Positions 48,738 through 58,570 of a DNA stretch of 62,575 nt are shown piece after piece. Made by a program: the position numbers and the translations under genes. Each line of letters begins with the position of its first letter. The stretch's first letter is position 1. The stretch covers positions 1 to 62,575 of the forward strand of contig JAJDAE010000202.1 in the NCBI GenBank assembly GCA_029262035.1. The letters run 5' to 3'. The notes below the pieces were generated by a model that was not told the origin of the DNA, did no database searches, and saw only the letters and a list, made by a program, of their open reading frames with translations. This DNA comes from Candidatus Zhuqueibacterota bacterium (GTDB lineage Bacteria > Zhuqueibacterota > Zhuqueibacteria > Oceanimicrobiales > Oceanimicrobiaceae).

Positions 48738-50498
48738 ATGAGTAGCATGACAGTAGCAGCAAAATCGAAGCGTACAAACGGTACTCAAAAACCGAACAAA
48801 GCCACACCAAAAACCGAAATGACAGGTGGAGAAATTCTGCTGACAACATTGAGTGATATTGGGGTTGAAGTAATTTTTGGTTATCCAGGCGGTGTGGTAC
48901 TTGGACTTTATGATTCGATTTTCAAATTAACAGACAAGCCGCGTCACATACTTGTACGCCATGAGCAAGGCGGAACCCATGCTGCGGATGGCTACGCTCG
49001 GGCGACAGGAAAAGTCGGTGTCGTACTGGCAACTTCCGGACCTGGTGCAACCAATACTGTAACAGGCATTGCAACAGCTTATATGGATTCAATTCCAATG
49101 GTTATTTTTACCGGTCAGGTTTCCTCTGAAATGATCGGGAATGATGCATTTCAGGAAGCAGATATCGTGGGAATAACCAGACCGATAACCAAACACAGCT
49201 ATCTTGTCATGGATCCTGGCGATGTTGAAAGCGTTATTCATGATGCCTTCCACATAGCAAGTACCGGCAGGCCGGGTCCTGTTTTAATTGACTTACCAAA
49301 AAATACCCTGAATGGAAAAGGTGTTTATACAGGCAGCTACAAAGTAGCTATAAAAAGCTACAAGCCATCTAAAAGTGGTAACCACCCTAAAGTTGCTAAA
49401 GCTGCAGAATTGCTCAATAATGCAAAACGGCCATTAATCTACGCTGGCGGTGGTATAATTCAGGGCGAGGCTTCCAAAGAACTTACCGCGCTGGCTAAAA
49501 AATCCGGCATTCCTGTTACCACAACTTTGATGGGGTTGGGTTGCTTCCCGGAAACTGACCCGCAGTCTCTGGGCATGCTGGGAATGCACGGTACTTGGTG
49601 CGCCAATATGGCTATCAGCGAATGTGATGTTCTGCTTGCAGTTGGCGCCAGGTTCGACGATCGCGTTACCGGTAATCTGGATGGATTTTCCCAGCACTCA
49701 AAAAAAATTCATATCGATATTGATCCTTCGAGTATAAGCAAAAATGTTGCGATTGAAGTGCCAATTGTCGGACATGTAAAAAACATCTTGCCTGACCTGA
49801 CAAAGCTTGTAAAGAAAACAAAAATCGACGATTGGAAAGCAACAATTAAAAACTGGCAAACAGTCCACCCTTTGCGCTACAAGAAGCAAAAAGGCGCCAT
49901 AATGCCGCAATTCCTGATAGAAAAAATTTCAGAAATAACCAAAGGAGAGGCAATTATTGCAACCGATGTCGGGCAGCATCAAATGTGGGTGGCGCAATTA
50001 TATAAATTCAATCATCCACGTTCCATGCTAACCTCCGGCGGCTTGGGCACTATGGGCTATGGCTTCCCGGCTGCAATGGGCGCCGCAGTTGGCTGCCCGG
50101 AGAGAGACGTAGTTTGTATCTCCGGCGATGGCGGTTTTCAAATGACGGCGTTTGAGTTGGCCACAGCGGTTGAGCACAAAATTCCTGTAAAGGTAATCAT
50201 CCTGAACAATGGTTATCTCGGCATGGTTCGGCAGTGGCAGGAGCTGTTCTTTGGCGGCCGCTACTCTCATTCGCACCTTGCAGGCGGCAACCCCGATTTT
50301 GTTAAACTTGCTGAAAGTTATGGTGCGGTTGGCATGCGCACGGACAAGGAGGAAGAACTCGTACCACTGTTAAAAAAATGTATGGCCATTAAACATAAAC
50401 CCGTGATTTTTGATGTGCTGGTAAAACAGGAAGAAAATGTATATCCGATGGTTCCTGCAGGAGCAGCTCTTCAAGACATGGTTGATACGGAGGATTAA
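48738..50498 (+). CDS. ilvB: acetolactate synthase, large (catalytic) subunit
   Basis: 586 residues from ATG 48738; AAAGAGG (48725-48731) is 6 bases upstream, while an ATG at 48732 touches it. Residues about 1-25 are a basic, low-complexity extension; the enzyme starts at MTGGEILLTTLSDIGVEVIFGYPGG. The catalytic Glu lies in VRHEQGGTHAADGYAR, the FAD/thiamine regions include GMLGMHGTWCANMAI, and the thiamine diphosphate motif is ISGDGGFQMTAFELATAVEHKIPVKVIILNN. It condenses pyruvate with pyruvate or 2-oxobutyrate, the first step to Val/Leu and Ile. Its stop overlaps the ilvN start by one base (TAATG), typical of paired subunits. Confidence 0.96.
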   Translation: MSSMTVAAKSKRTNGTQKPNKATPKTEMTGGEILLTTLSDIGVEVIFGYPGGVVLGLYDSIFKLTDKPRHILVRHEQGGTHAADGYARATGKVGVVLATSGPGATNTVTGIATAYMDSIPMVIFTGQVSSEMIGNDAFQEADIVGITRPITKHSYLVMDPGDVESVIHDAFHIASTGRPGPVLIDLPKNTLNGKGVYTGSYKVAIKSYKPSKSGNHPKVAKAAELLNNAKRPLIYAGGGIIQGEASKELTALAKKSGIPVTTTLMGLGCFPETDPQSLGMLGMHGTWCANMAISECDVLLAVGARFDDRVTGNLDGFSQHSKKIHIDIDPSSISKNVAIEVPIVGHVKNILPDLTKLVKKTKIDDWKATIKNWQTVHPLRYKKQKGAIMPQFLIEKISEITKGEAIIATDVGQHQMWVAQLYKFNHPRSMLTSGGLGTMGYGFPAAMGAAVGCPERDVVCISGDGGFQMTAFELATAVEHKIPVKVIILNNGYLGMVRQWQELFFGGRYSHSHLAGGNPDFVKLAESYGAVGMRTDKEEELVPLLKKCMAIKHKPVIFDVLVKQEENVYPMVPAGAALQDMVDTED

Positions 50499-50986
50499 TG
50501 AAGCACACAATTTCTGTTTCAGTTCAGCATAGTTTTAACGCTCTGTCCCGTATAGTGGGGCTTTTCAGCGGACGGGGCTACAAAATCGACAGTATTAGTT
50601 TTGGAGAAGGCGAAGAGCCGGGTATGGCCAGAGTGACGATTACAGCCAGCGGCGACGAGCAGGTAATCGAACAAATCACTAAACAGTTACACAAAATCGT
50701 TGATGTTCACAAGGTGGCGGACCTAACCTACATTCCATTTGTAGAAAGAGACCTGGCGCTTATAAAAGTAAAAGCAACTCCAACCAGCCGTTCTGAAATC
50801 ATGCAAGTCTGCGGTGTTTTCAGAGCACAAATAATAGACATCACTCCCAAAACTTTAACGATAGAGGTTACCGGAAAAAAAGACAAAGTCGATGCAGCCA
50901 TCAGCATGCTCAGGCCGTTTGGCATTAAAGAGGTAGCCAGAACAGGCAGCGTCGCACTAAAACGAGAATTCAAAGGATTAACTTAA
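50498..50986 (+). CDS. ilvN: acetolactate synthase, small (regulatory) subunit
   Basis: 162 residues. An N-terminal ACT domain (ISVSVQHSFNALSRIVGLFSGRGYKIDSISFG) is the valine-binding feedback site of the family; the C-terminal domain (about 80-162) completes the subunit (MQVCGVFRAQIIDITPKTLTIEVTGKKDKVDAAISMLRPFGIKEVARTGSVAL). The length matches the common short form. It overlaps ilvB by one base. A 143-base gap with a strong hairpin separates it from ilvC. Confidence 0.95.
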   Translation: MKHTISVSVQHSFNALSRIVGLFSGRGYKIDSISFGEGEEPGMARVTITASGDEQVIEQITKQLHKIVDVHKVADLTYIPFVERDLALIKVKATPTSRSEIMQVCGVFRAQIIDITPKTLTIEVTGKKDKVDAAISMLRPFGIKEVARTGSVALKREFKGLT

Positions 50987-50999
50987 TTTGTAATCAAAT

Positions 51000-51085
51000 C
51001 CTTGCGAAGGTTTAATTGCTTTTCATTTTTGATGTCAATTCAGACTCAAAGTGAAAGTTGATTAGGCGAACGAACCTTCGCAAGG
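51000..51085 (+). repeat. 86-base hairpin between ilvN and ilvC
   Basis: CCTTGCGAAGGTT (51000-51012) and AACCTTCGCAAGG (51073-51085) form a 13-bp perfect stem with a 60-base loop that itself holds a short inverted repeat (TTTCA/TGAAA). There is no U-tract after it. It may protect or process the mRNA between the synthase and reductoisomerase genes, or be a dispersed repeat. Confidence 0.65.
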
Positions 51086-51129
51086 GTACATAGTTCAAAA
51101 TTAACATAAATTTATAGGAGCACTTTTCA

Positions 51130-52125
51130 ATGAAATTATATTATGATAAAGATGCAGATTTAACTCTACTTTCAGGCAAAACAGTTGCCGTGCTTGGCTA
51201 CGGCAGCCAGGGTCACGCCCATGCCTTGAACATGAAAGAGAGCGGCGTCAAAGTTGTTGTGGGATTGAGAAAGGAAAGCTCTTCCTGGAAAAAAGCAGAG
51301 AGCGATGGCTTGCAGGTTTTAGAAATCGCCGAAGCCACAAAAGCAGCAGATATTGTCATGATTCTTCTGCCGGACCAGACCCAGAGAGAAGTTTACCTCA
51401 GAGACGTTCTCCCTAATTTGGAAGCTGGAAATACCCTGGCGTTTGCCCACGGTTTTAACATCCATTATAACCAAATCATCCCACCGGAAAATGTTGACGT
51501 TTTTATGATTGCACCAAAAAGTCCCGGACACTTAGTTCGCCGTGTTTACACTGAAGGTGCCGGGGTTCCGTGTTTGCTGGCAATTTACCAGGATGTTTCG
51601 GGCAAGACAAAGGAAATTGGGCTGGCCTATGCAAAAGCAATTGGCGGGACACGTGCAGGCGTTATCGAAACTACTTTTAAGGAAGAAACTGAAACCGATC
51701 TTTTTGGTGAACAAGCAATCCTTTGCGGTGGCGTTTCAGAGCTGATCAAAGCGGGTTTTGAAACCTTGGTTGAAGCTGGCTACAAACCTGAAATCGCTTA
51801 TTTTGAATGCATGCACGAGTTAAAGCTGATCGTTGATCTTTTCTATGAAGGCGGCCTTTCGCGTATGTACTACTCCGTTAGTGAAACAGCGGAATACGGC
51901 GGAATGACGTGCGGTCCCAAAGTAGTGACTGAAGAAGCCAAGAAAAATATGCAAAGCATATTAAAAGATGTTCAGGATGGTACCTTCGCGCGTGACTTCA
52001 TTTTAGAGAACCAAGCGGGGCAGCCGGTATTAAATGCATTACGCAAACAACACGATGCTCTGCAAATTGAACAGGTTGGCAAAAAACTACGCGGCATGAT
52101 GACCTGGATCAAAAAAGGAAAATAA
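51130..52125 (+). CDS. ilvC: ketol-acid reductoisomerase (short class I)
   Basis: 331 residues. The Rossmann domain has [35 protein letters not shown]; Arg and Ser residues in the GLRKESSSW loop suggest NADPH preference. The C-terminal knotted domain carries [30 protein letters not shown], with metal-binding acidic residues, and the family sequence EYGGMTCGP. It isomerises and reduces acetolactate or acetohydroxybutyrate. AGGAG (51116-51120) is nine bases before the ATG. One base separates its stop from the cimA start, so the two are coupled. Confidence 0.96.
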   Translation: MKLYYDKDADLTLLSGKTVAVLGYGSQGHAHALNMKESGVKVVVGLRKESSSWKKAESDGLQVLEIAEATKAADIVMILLPDQTQREVYLRDVLPNLEAGNTLAFAHGFNIHYNQIIPPENVDVFMIAPKSPGHLVRRVYTEGAGVPCLLAIYQDVSGKTKEIGLAYAKAIGGTRAGVIETTFKEETETDLFGEQAILCGGVSELIKAGFETLVEAGYKPEIAYFECMHELKLIVDLFYEGGLSRMYYSVSETAEYGGMTCGPKVVTEEAKKNMQSILKDVQDGTFARDFILENQAGQPVLNALRKQHDALQIEQVGKKLRGMMTWIKKGK

Positions 52126-52126
52126 A

Positions 52127-53758
52127 ATGATCGAGCAGGGCAAAAAAATCAAAATATTTGACACCACGCTCAGGGACGGCACACAAGCAGAGAGAGTTTC
52201 TTTTTCGGCTGAAGACAAAATTAGAATAGCCAAAAAACTGGATGATTTCGGCATCGATTACATTGAAGGCGGTTGGCCGGGTTCAAATCCACGGGACATG
52301 GAATTCTTCAAAAAAGTAAAGAATATTCATTTTAAGCATGCGAAAATTACTGCTTTCGGCAGTACAATGCGTGCCGGCAATTCGTCCGAAAAAGATGCCA
52401 ACCTGCAAGCCCTGCTGGAGACCGAAGCCCCGACAATGTGCATTTTTGGCAAATCCTGGATTTTACATGTTGAGACCGCTTTAAAAATTAAGCCTGAAGA
52501 AAACCTTAAGTTGATTGAAGAGTCTGTCAAATATCTTAAATCATATAACAAGGAAGTGATTTACGACGGCGAACATTTTTTTGACGGCTTCAAGGCTAAT
52601 TCAGGTTACGCCATCAAAACGTTACAAGCAGCGGAGCGCGGCGGGGCTGACACATTGGTTTTGTGCGATACCAATGGCGGCACATTGCCGAGCGAATTGA
52701 CAAAAATTATCCGGGAAGTAAAAAAGCATATCAAACTGCCGCTGGGTATTCACACACACAACGATTCCGAAATGGCTGTGGCAAATGCAGTTGCTGCTGT
52801 TCAGGAAGGCTGTGCGCATGTTCAAGGCACAATTAATGGTGTCGGAGAAAGATGCGGTAATGCAAACTTATGTTCAATCATTCCCAACCTGCAATTAAAA
52901 CTGGGCTACCATTGCATACCTGCTGAAAATCTCGACCAGTTGACTTCCATATCGCATCTGGTCAGCGAGCTGGCAAACCTCTCGCATCCGAATTACGCGG
53001 CGTTTGTTGGCAAGAGCGCTTTTGCGCACAAAGGCGGCGTGCACGTAAGCGCGGTAATGAAAGACGCCTCAACTTACGAACACATCAAACCGCAGTTGGT
53101 CGGGAATGAACAGCGTGTGCTGGTTTCAGATTTATCCGGCAGAAGCAATGTTTTCTTCAAAGCGAATGAACTGGGAATTGACTTAAAAGCGCACGGCAAC
53201 AAGGTTCACCAAATTGTAGAACAATTGAAAAATCTGGAAAACAATGGTTATCAGTTCGAAGCCGCTGAGGGATCATTCAAATTGTTGATCCAAAAAACCA
53301 TTGGCGAACGGCAGAATTACTTTGAGCTCGAAGGCTTCAGAGTAACAATTGAAAAAAACGCCTCCTCTCCTACCCGCTCAGAAGCAACGATTCGACTAAA
53401 CGTGAACGGCAAAACTGAGCATACAGCAGCGGAAGGTAAAGGTCCCGTGCATGCTCTCGACCAGGCGCTGCGCAAGGCTTTGGTAAACTTCTATCCTGAA
53501 GTTGAAAAAATGCACCTTTCCGATTACAAAGTAAGAGTGCTGAATGAGTCCGCCGCAACCGGCGCGAAAGTTCGGGTATTAATTGACTCATCCACCGAAG
53601 ATGAAACCTGGACCACGGTTGGTGTTTCAGAAAACATAATCGAAGCGAGCTGGCAGGCGTTGATGGAGGGATTTTCATACTATTTAATGCACAACCTTCC
53701 CATCAAAAAAATAAGAAAAAATCTTGCTCCAAAAAAACAAATGCAAACAATAATATAA
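52127..53758 (+). CDS. cimA: citramalate synthase
   Basis: 543 residues. HMGL-like catalytic barrel with [17 protein letters not shown], the citramalate-synthase signature [16 protein letters not shown] (where LeuA has an IEAGFP segment), and the metal HxH in [16 protein letters not shown] linker and a LeuA dimer-like regulatory domain (about 395-530: [47 protein letters not shown]) complete it. It joins pyruvate and acetyl-CoA to (R)-citramalate, a route to 2-oxobutyrate and isoleucine that does not need threonine. AAAGGA is six bases before the ATG. It keeps the C-terminal domain that the neighbouring LeuA lacks. Confidence 0.95.
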   Translation: MIEQGKKIKIFDTTLRDGTQAERVSFSAEDKIRIAKKLDDFGIDYIEGGWPGSNPRDMEFFKKVKNIHFKHAKITAFGSTMRAGNSSEKDANLQALLETEAPTMCIFGKSWILHVETALKIKPEENLKLIEESVKYLKSYNKEVIYDGEHFFDGFKANSGYAIKTLQAAERGGADTLVLCDTNGGTLPSELTKIIREVKKHIKLPLGIHTHNDSEMAVANAVAAVQEGCAHVQGTINGVGERCGNANLCSIIPNLQLKLGYHCIPAENLDQLTSISHLVSELANLSHPNYAAFVGKSAFAHKGGVHVSAVMKDASTYEHIKPQLVGNEQRVLVSDLSGRSNVFFKANELGIDLKAHGNKVHQIVEQLKNLENNGYQFEAAEGSFKLLIQKTIGERQNYFELEGFRVTIEKNASSPTRSEATIRLNVNGKTEHTAAEGKGPVHALDQALRKALVNFYPEVEKMHLSDYKVRVLNESAATGAKVRVLIDSSTEDETWTTVGVSENIIEASWQALMEGFSYYLMHNLPIKKIRKNLAPKKQMQTII

Positions 53759-53784
53759 TTCCACAAACTACAAGGAGAACCGAA

Positions 53785-54990
53785 ATGGACGACCATGTAA
53801 TTATTTTCGATACAACATTAAGAGACGGCGAACAAGCTCCCGGATTCAACATGAATCTAAATGAAAAACTAAGGATGGCGGAGCAGCTAGAGCGACTTAA
53901 TGTTGATATTATCGAAGCTGGTTTTCCTATTGCCTCTGAGGGGGATTTTTTCGCCGTGCGTGAAATTGCAAAGCGCACTAAAAAAAGTACAGTCGCAGGT
54001 TTGTGCAGAACCAAATTCCAGGACATTGATCGTGCATGGGAGGCGCTGCAACATGCTAAAAAACCAAGAATTCATACATTTATTGCAACGTCAAATATTC
54101 ATTTAAAACACAAGCTCAACAAAACAAAAGCCGAAGCCCTGAAAGATGCTGTCGCTGCGGTAAAACACGCAAAGTCTTTTTGTAATGATGTCGAGTTTTC
54201 GGCTGAAGATGCCACGCGCTCTGACTATGAATTTTTGTATGATATTTTCTCAGCGGTTATTGAGGCAGGCGCGACCGTATTAAATATACCAGATACGGTG
54301 GGTTACAGCTTGCCATGGGAATTCGGAGAACTGATTCAAAAACTAAATGAAAACGTGACCGGAGTGGAAAATGTGATTCTGAGCGTGCACTGCCACGATG
54401 ATCTCGGACACAGTGTTTCTAACTCAATGATGGCGATTAAAAACGGTGTGCGCCAAATTGAATGCACCATTAATGGCATTGGCGAACGGGCGGGCAATGC
54501 CGCGTTGGAAGAAATTGTGATGAGCATGCGCACCAGACCGGATAGTTTCAACTGCGATACCAAAATTGTTGCTGAAGAAATTTACCCGGCAAGTCAACTC
54601 CTGAGCGAAATCACTGAAGTTAATGTGCAACCGAATAAAGCCATCGTCGGCGATAATGCTTTTGCCCATGAGGCCGGAATCCATCAGGATGGCGTTCTCA
54701 AAAATGCACTGACTTATGAAATCATGACGCCGGAATCCGTTGGTGTGCCTTGCAATAAACTTGTACTTGGAAAGCACTCTGGCCGCAACGCTTTAAACGA
54801 CGGACTGACCAAATTAGGTTTCGCAGTAAACAAAACCGAACTGCAGGAAATCTATGAAGCATTTACTGCGCTTTGTGATGCGAAGAAAAAAGTGACTTCC
54901 GATGAAATTGCAGGTTTGGCAAGAAAGATTCATTCAAAATCGAAAAAGATTGAAAACACAGAAAACCAACAACAATTTACAGAGGCATAA
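53785..54990 (+). CDS. leuA: 2-isopropylmalate synthase without C-terminal regulatory domain
   Basis: 401 residues. Catalytic barrel: [53 protein letters not shown] with HxH metal ligands, CTINGIGERAGNAALEEIVM, and HEAGIHQDGVLKN. The protein ends shortly after the linker (TSDEIAGLARKIHSK). The leucine-binding dimer domain of standard LeuA proteins (about 110-120 more residues) is missing, and the stop is followed at once by leuC, so this is not a truncation at the window edge. Feedback by leucine at this step is therefore unlikely. It condenses 2-oxoisovalerate with acetyl-CoA. AAGGAG (53771-53776) precedes the ATG. Confidence 0.92.
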   Translation: MDDHVIIFDTTLRDGEQAPGFNMNLNEKLRMAEQLERLNVDIIEAGFPIASEGDFFAVREIAKRTKKSTVAGLCRTKFQDIDRAWEALQHAKKPRIHTFIATSNIHLKHKLNKTKAEALKDAVAAVKHAKSFCNDVEFSAEDATRSDYEFLYDIFSAVIEAGATVLNIPDTVGYSLPWEFGELIQKLNENVTGVENVILSVHCHDDLGHSVSNSMMAIKNGVRQIECTINGIGERAGNAALEEIVMSMRTRPDSFNCDTKIVAEEIYPASQLLSEITEVNVQPNKAIVGDNAFAHEAGIHQDGVLKNALTYEIMTPESVGVPCNKLVLGKHSGRNALNDGLTKLGFAVNKTELQEIYEAFTALCDAKKKVTSDEIAGLARKIHSKSKKIENTENQQQFTEA

Positions 54991-54995
54991 AATAG

Positions 54996-56291
54996 ATGAT
55001 GACTATAACCGAAAAAATACTGGCGAAACACGCCGGTAAATCCAAAGTTGAACCTGGGGACAATGTTTGGGTTGATGTGGATATTTTGATGACGCACGAT
55101 GTTTGCGGCCCCCCCACTATCGGCATTTTCAAAAAACAATTTGGTCAGAATGCCAAGGTTTGGGATAAGGAAAAAGTTGTAATTATTCCAGATCATTATA
55201 TTTTCACCAAAGATAAATACGCAAACCGTAATATTGACATCCTTAGAGAGTTTGCAAAAGAGCAAGATCTGCCACATTATTATGATGTCGGAACTGAGAG
55301 ATATAAAGGGGTTTGCCACATGGCGTTGCCGGAAGAAGGTTTTACCCGGCCCGGCGAAATTTTGTTTGGCACAGACTCCCACACTTGTACCGCCGGTGCT
55401 TTTGGTGAATTTGCTACGGGTATCGGCAACACCGACGCCGCTTTTATTTTGGGAACAGGTAAAATCTGGCTGCGGGTACCCGAAACCATGCAATTTATTT
55501 TTGAAGATGAAATTCACCCGTATGTAATGGCCAAGGACCTCATCCTTAAAATTATTGGAGATATCGGGGTTGATGGTGCAACCTACCGGGCCATGAATTT
55601 TGCCGGTGATGGTGTTAAGGCATTGGACATGGAAGGTAGAATGACGCTGACCAATATGGTGATTGAAGCTGGCGGAAAGAATGGCATAATCGAGCCGGAC
55701 GAAGTAACATTTAAGTACCTTGAAACCCGCACAGACCATGCCTACGAACCGGTACTCAATGATTTTGATGCAAAATATCACAGCGTGAGAGTTTATAAAT
55801 CCAAAGACATTGAACCGATGTTGGCAAAGCCGCATTCCCCGGATAACAAGTCTACGGTTTTTGAGATGCGCAACACGCAGCTCACACGCGCCTACATTGG
55901 TTCATGCACCGGTGGTAAAATTTCGGATTTCATTGCAGCCGCACGAATTATAAAAGATAAGCCGGTGAAGGTAGATACTTTTGTCGTGCCTGCCACCACC
56001 GAAATTGCCCAAGGTCTTGACAGTGTAAAAATCGATGGCAAATCATTAAAGGAAATTTTTCTAAACGCCGGCGCCCAGATTGGTGAAGCATCTTGTGCAG
56101 CCTGCCTTGGCGGCCCCGCAGATACATTTGGCCGTTTGAACAACGATGAGGAAATTTGTATCTCAACCACAAACAGAAATTTTCCCGGTAGAATGGGTTC
56201 AAAGCAAGCGCAAGTTTACCTGGCATCCCCGTATACCGTGGCGGCTTCCGCAATAAATGGTAAAATTACAGACCCTAGAGATTTCTTTTAA
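54996..56291 (+). CDS. leuC: 3-isopropylmalate dehydratase large subunit
   Basis: 431 residues. Aconitase-superfamily iron-sulphur cysteines are in TDSHTCTAGAFGEFATGIG, GSCTGGKISDF and SCAACLGGPADTFG; the last two match the CxxC pair that binds the cluster. The length fits the shorter LeuC/homoaconitase-like group. It forms a heterodimer with the leuD product and isomerises 2- to 3-isopropylmalate; in some groups the pair also acts on citramalate, which would fit the presence of cimA. It starts five bases after leuA, with a second in-frame ATG as codon 2. Confidence 0.94.
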   Translation: MMTITEKILAKHAGKSKVEPGDNVWVDVDILMTHDVCGPPTIGIFKKQFGQNAKVWDKEKVVIIPDHYIFTKDKYANRNIDILREFAKEQDLPHYYDVGTERYKGVCHMALPEEGFTRPGEILFGTDSHTCTAGAFGEFATGIGNTDAAFILGTGKIWLRVPETMQFIFEDEIHPYVMAKDLILKIIGDIGVDGATYRAMNFAGDGVKALDMEGRMTLTNMVIEAGGKNGIIEPDEVTFKYLETRTDHAYEPVLNDFDAKYHSVRVYKSKDIEPMLAKPHSPDNKSTVFEMRNTQLTRAYIGSCTGGKISDFIAAARIIKDKPVKVDTFVVPATTEIAQGLDSVKIDGKSLKEIFLNAGAQIGEASCAACLGGPADTFGRLNNDEEICISTTNRNFPGRMGSKQAQVYLASPYTVAASAINGKITDPRDFF

Positions 56292-56311
56292 ACAATAATT
56301 TAAGGAAAGAT

Positions 56312-56872
56312 ATGAGTGGAATGATAAAAGGAAAGGTCTTTGTTTTGGGCGAGAATATAGATACGGATCAAATGATTCCGGCGGAGCACCTGGTTTACAG
56401 TCTGGAAGATCCGGAAGAAAAAAAGTTTTATGGGAAATTCGCGCTTTCGGGTGTTCCCGCAACTGAGTCGGGTTTGCCGCAAGGTCAAATTCCATTTACT
56501 GCAGAAGGTAAATTTGAGTCGGACTATAAAATTATCGTTGCGAGTAACAATTTTGGTTGTGGTTCTTCCAGAGAGCATGCACCCGCTGCTTTACAAATCG
56601 CTGGTGTTCAAGCAGTAATCGCCACTTCCTATGCCAGAATTTTCTACAGGAATTCTGTAGATGGCGGCTTTTTAATTCCTTATGAAAGTAAAGTTGATCT
56701 TTCAAAAGAAGTCAGTACAAATGATAAACTCGAAATAAACGAAGAAACCAGTGAAGTCAAAAACCTGACAACCGGTAAAACATATCAACTCAACCCGCTG
56801 GGCAGTGTGTCCGAAATTGTTAAAGCCGGCGGCATCTTCAAATACGCACGCGAAAACGGGATGATGCAATGA
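56312..56872 (+). CDS. leuD: 3-isopropylmalate dehydratase small subunit
   Basis: 186 residues. Swivel domain of the aconitase superfamily with ENIDTDQMIPAEHLV near the N-terminus and the substrate-specificity loop ASNNFGCGSSREHAPAALQIAGVQAVIATSYARIFYRN. AAGGAAAG precedes the ATG; the start two codons before MIKGKVFVLG is retained because of that spacing. Four-base overlap (ATGA) couples it to leuB. Partner of the leuC product. Confidence 0.95.
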   Translation: MSGMIKGKVFVLGENIDTDQMIPAEHLVYSLEDPEEKKFYGKFALSGVPATESGLPQGQIPFTAEGKFESDYKIIVASNNFGCGSSREHAPAALQIAGVQAVIATSYARIFYRNSVDGGFLIPYESKVDLSKEVSTNDKLEINEETSEVKNLTTGKTYQLNPLGSVSEIVKAGGIFKYARENGMMQ

Positions 56873-57942
56873 CAACAAAAAAAGTAGTTATTCTGCCGGG
56901 AGACGGCATTGGCGTTGAGGTAACAGAAGCCGCGATGAAGGTTTCGAATTCGGTCGCTGAAAAATTTGACATAAAGCTTGAAACAGAGGAGTTTTCGGTG
57001 GGTGGCGCCAGCATCGATAAATACGATACTCCGATCCGGGATGAAGTAATTATCGCTTGCAAAAGTGCGGATGCTGTTTTTCTTGGCGCCGTTGGCGGCC
57101 CCAAATGGGATAATCTGCCAAAAGACAAAAGACCGGAAATTGCATTATTAAGCCTGCGTAAGAATCTGGGTTTGTTTACTAATCTCCGACCGGTTAAGGT
57201 ATTTGATGAACTGATTTCGGCGTCAACTTTGAAGCCCGAGGTTATTCAAGGCTGTGATATTCTAATTATTCGAGAACTTACAGGCGGCATTTATTTCGGC
57301 AAACCCAAATTTACTGAACCCATAGAAGGTGGTCACAAAGCTGTAGATACAATGGCCTACGAAACGTCGGAAATCGAACGCATCTCAAAGGTGGCTTTTG
57401 AGAGCGCCAAACATCGCAAAGGTAAAATAACTTCCGTTGACAAAGCAAACATTCTCGTCACCTCGCAGTTGTGGCGTCAGGTTGTAACCGATATTTCAAA
57501 ACACTACCCTGACATCCAATTGGAACACATGTTAGTGGATAGCTGCGCCATGCAGCTCATTCGCAATCCAAAACAGTTTGATGTCATTCTAACTGAAAAT
57601 ATGTTTGGTGATATTCTCAGTGACGAAGCCTCCATGCTCACAGGCTCACTCGGCATGCTGCCATCGGCCAGCTTGGGGCAAGGTGTTGGCATGTATGAGC
57701 CGGTTCATGGCACAGCACCTGAAATCGCGGGACAAAATATAGCGAATCCTCTGGCGGCAATTGCCTCAGCCGCATTTATGTTTCGCCACTCATTCAAGTT
57801 AGATGAAGCAGGAAAAGCTATTGAAAATGCAATTCAAAAAGTTCTATCGAATGGACTTAGGTGCGCTGATATTATTGAAAACGGTAAAACTGCAGTCAGC
57901 ACCACAGAGATGACCGAAGCAATTCTTAGAGAAATAAAGTAG
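56869..57942 (+). CDS. leuB: 3-isopropylmalate dehydrogenase
   Basis: 357 residues. Beta-decarboxylating dehydrogenase: VILPGDGIGVEVTEAAM at the N-terminus, LRKNLGLFTNLRPVK with the substrate Arg residues, RELTGGIYFGKPK, SVDKANILVTSQLWRQVV and MFGDILSDEASMLTGSLGMLPSASLG with the metal-binding Asp residues, and YEPVHGTAPEIAGQNIANPLA for NAD. It oxidises 3-isopropylmalate and, where CimA is present, probably also 3-methylmalate on the isoleucine branch. Last gene of the cluster, coupled to leuD by a four-base overlap. Confidence 0.96.
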   Translation: MTTKKVVILPGDGIGVEVTEAAMKVSNSVAEKFDIKLETEEFSVGGASIDKYDTPIRDEVIIACKSADAVFLGAVGGPKWDNLPKDKRPEIALLSLRKNLGLFTNLRPVKVFDELISASTLKPEVIQGCDILIIRELTGGIYFGKPKFTEPIEGGHKAVDTMAYETSEIERISKVAFESAKHRKGKITSVDKANILVTSQLWRQVVTDISKHYPDIQLEHMLVDSCAMQLIRNPKQFDVILTENMFGDILSDEASMLTGSLGMLPSASLGQGVGMYEPVHGTAPEIAGQNIANPLAAIASAAFMFRHSFKLDEAGKAIENAIQKVLSNGLRCADIIENGKTAVSTTEMTEAILREIK

Positions 57943-58165
57943 CCACCTTCAACCGCGAGGCCGTTTGGAGTTATTTTCGATATCCTTCTTTGTTTTATGT
58001 AAATCGGCTGAGTAAATTTTATTTTATTTCAAAAACACCATAGCACAAACTCTTCAACTCTTAGCCAACACTTTCCATAGTCTCATCGCCGTATTATCTC
58101 CCGGTTTATGTTTAAAGCAATATTTTAAACCTTTTATAATGCTTGGTTCAATAACAAGGATGCGG

Positions 58166-58199
58166 GCCTCATTATTTTTTCGAAATAAAATAATGAGGC
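58166..58199. terminator. possible bidirectional terminator after the ilv-leu cluster
   Basis: GCCTCATTATTTT (58166-58178) and AAAATAATGAGGC (58187-58199) form a 13-bp perfect stem with an eight-base loop. The T-run lies inside the left arm, with TATAAATT following. It lies 223 bases after the leuB stop. Termination is plausible on either strand but the GC content of the stem is low. Confidence 0.5.
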
Positions 58200-58426
58200 T
58201 ATAAATTCCAGTATTATATTACCACTATTTAATTAGGGTTTATTATAGATTTTCTTAGCTTTTTCCAAATAAATGTCGATAGGCACTTTATCAGCAAAGG
58301 TACATTAAGTGCCGTCTATATCATCAACCCGAATCAAGAAAAATCGTTCCTGGTATTTGGATATAGTTTTAAAAAAGCTCACAGGTAGTGACTCTTGCTT
58401 ACGACCGTTGTAACTAATCTCTCAAA

Positions 58427-58440
58427 TTCGTAGCTACGAA
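58427..58440. promoter_or_regulatory. perfect 14-bp palindrome upstream of glnA
   Basis: TTCGTAGCTACGAA is exactly self-complementary. It lies about 70 bases upstream of the first glnA promoter candidate and 190 before the start codon. It does not resemble the NtrC (TGCACC) or GlnR consensus. A dimeric regulator could bind here; no candidate protein is encoded nearby. Confidence 0.45.
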
Positions 58441-58509
58441 ATGAAACATCAGGGTAAAAGGTTAAACCTCAAGTCAAAACCTAATTTAATTAATATTAAT
58501 CACAACAAA

Positions 58510-58570
58510 TTGACAATAAATTAAGTCTAAATATAAAAAATATTGACTTTATTAAATTAAGTTATATATT
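58510..58570 (+). promoter_or_regulatory. tandem promoters of glnA
   Basis: TTGACA (58510-58515) with TATAAA (58532-58537), and TTGACT (58543-58548) with TATATT (58565-58570), each with 16-base spacing. The second is the better placed, starting transcription near 58577, about 53 bases before the ATG. Surrounding sequence is very AT-rich, so one pair could be chance. Confidence 0.6.

Noticed and set aside
51000-51085. Intrinsic terminator between ilvN and ilvC
   Set aside because: The stem is strong, but no U-tract follows and the downstream genes clearly belong to the same pathway.
54930-55835. 301-codon open frame on the minus strand inside leuC
   Set aside because: It lies opposite a clear leuC gene, has no ribosome binding site or family motif, and follows from codon bias of the coding strand.
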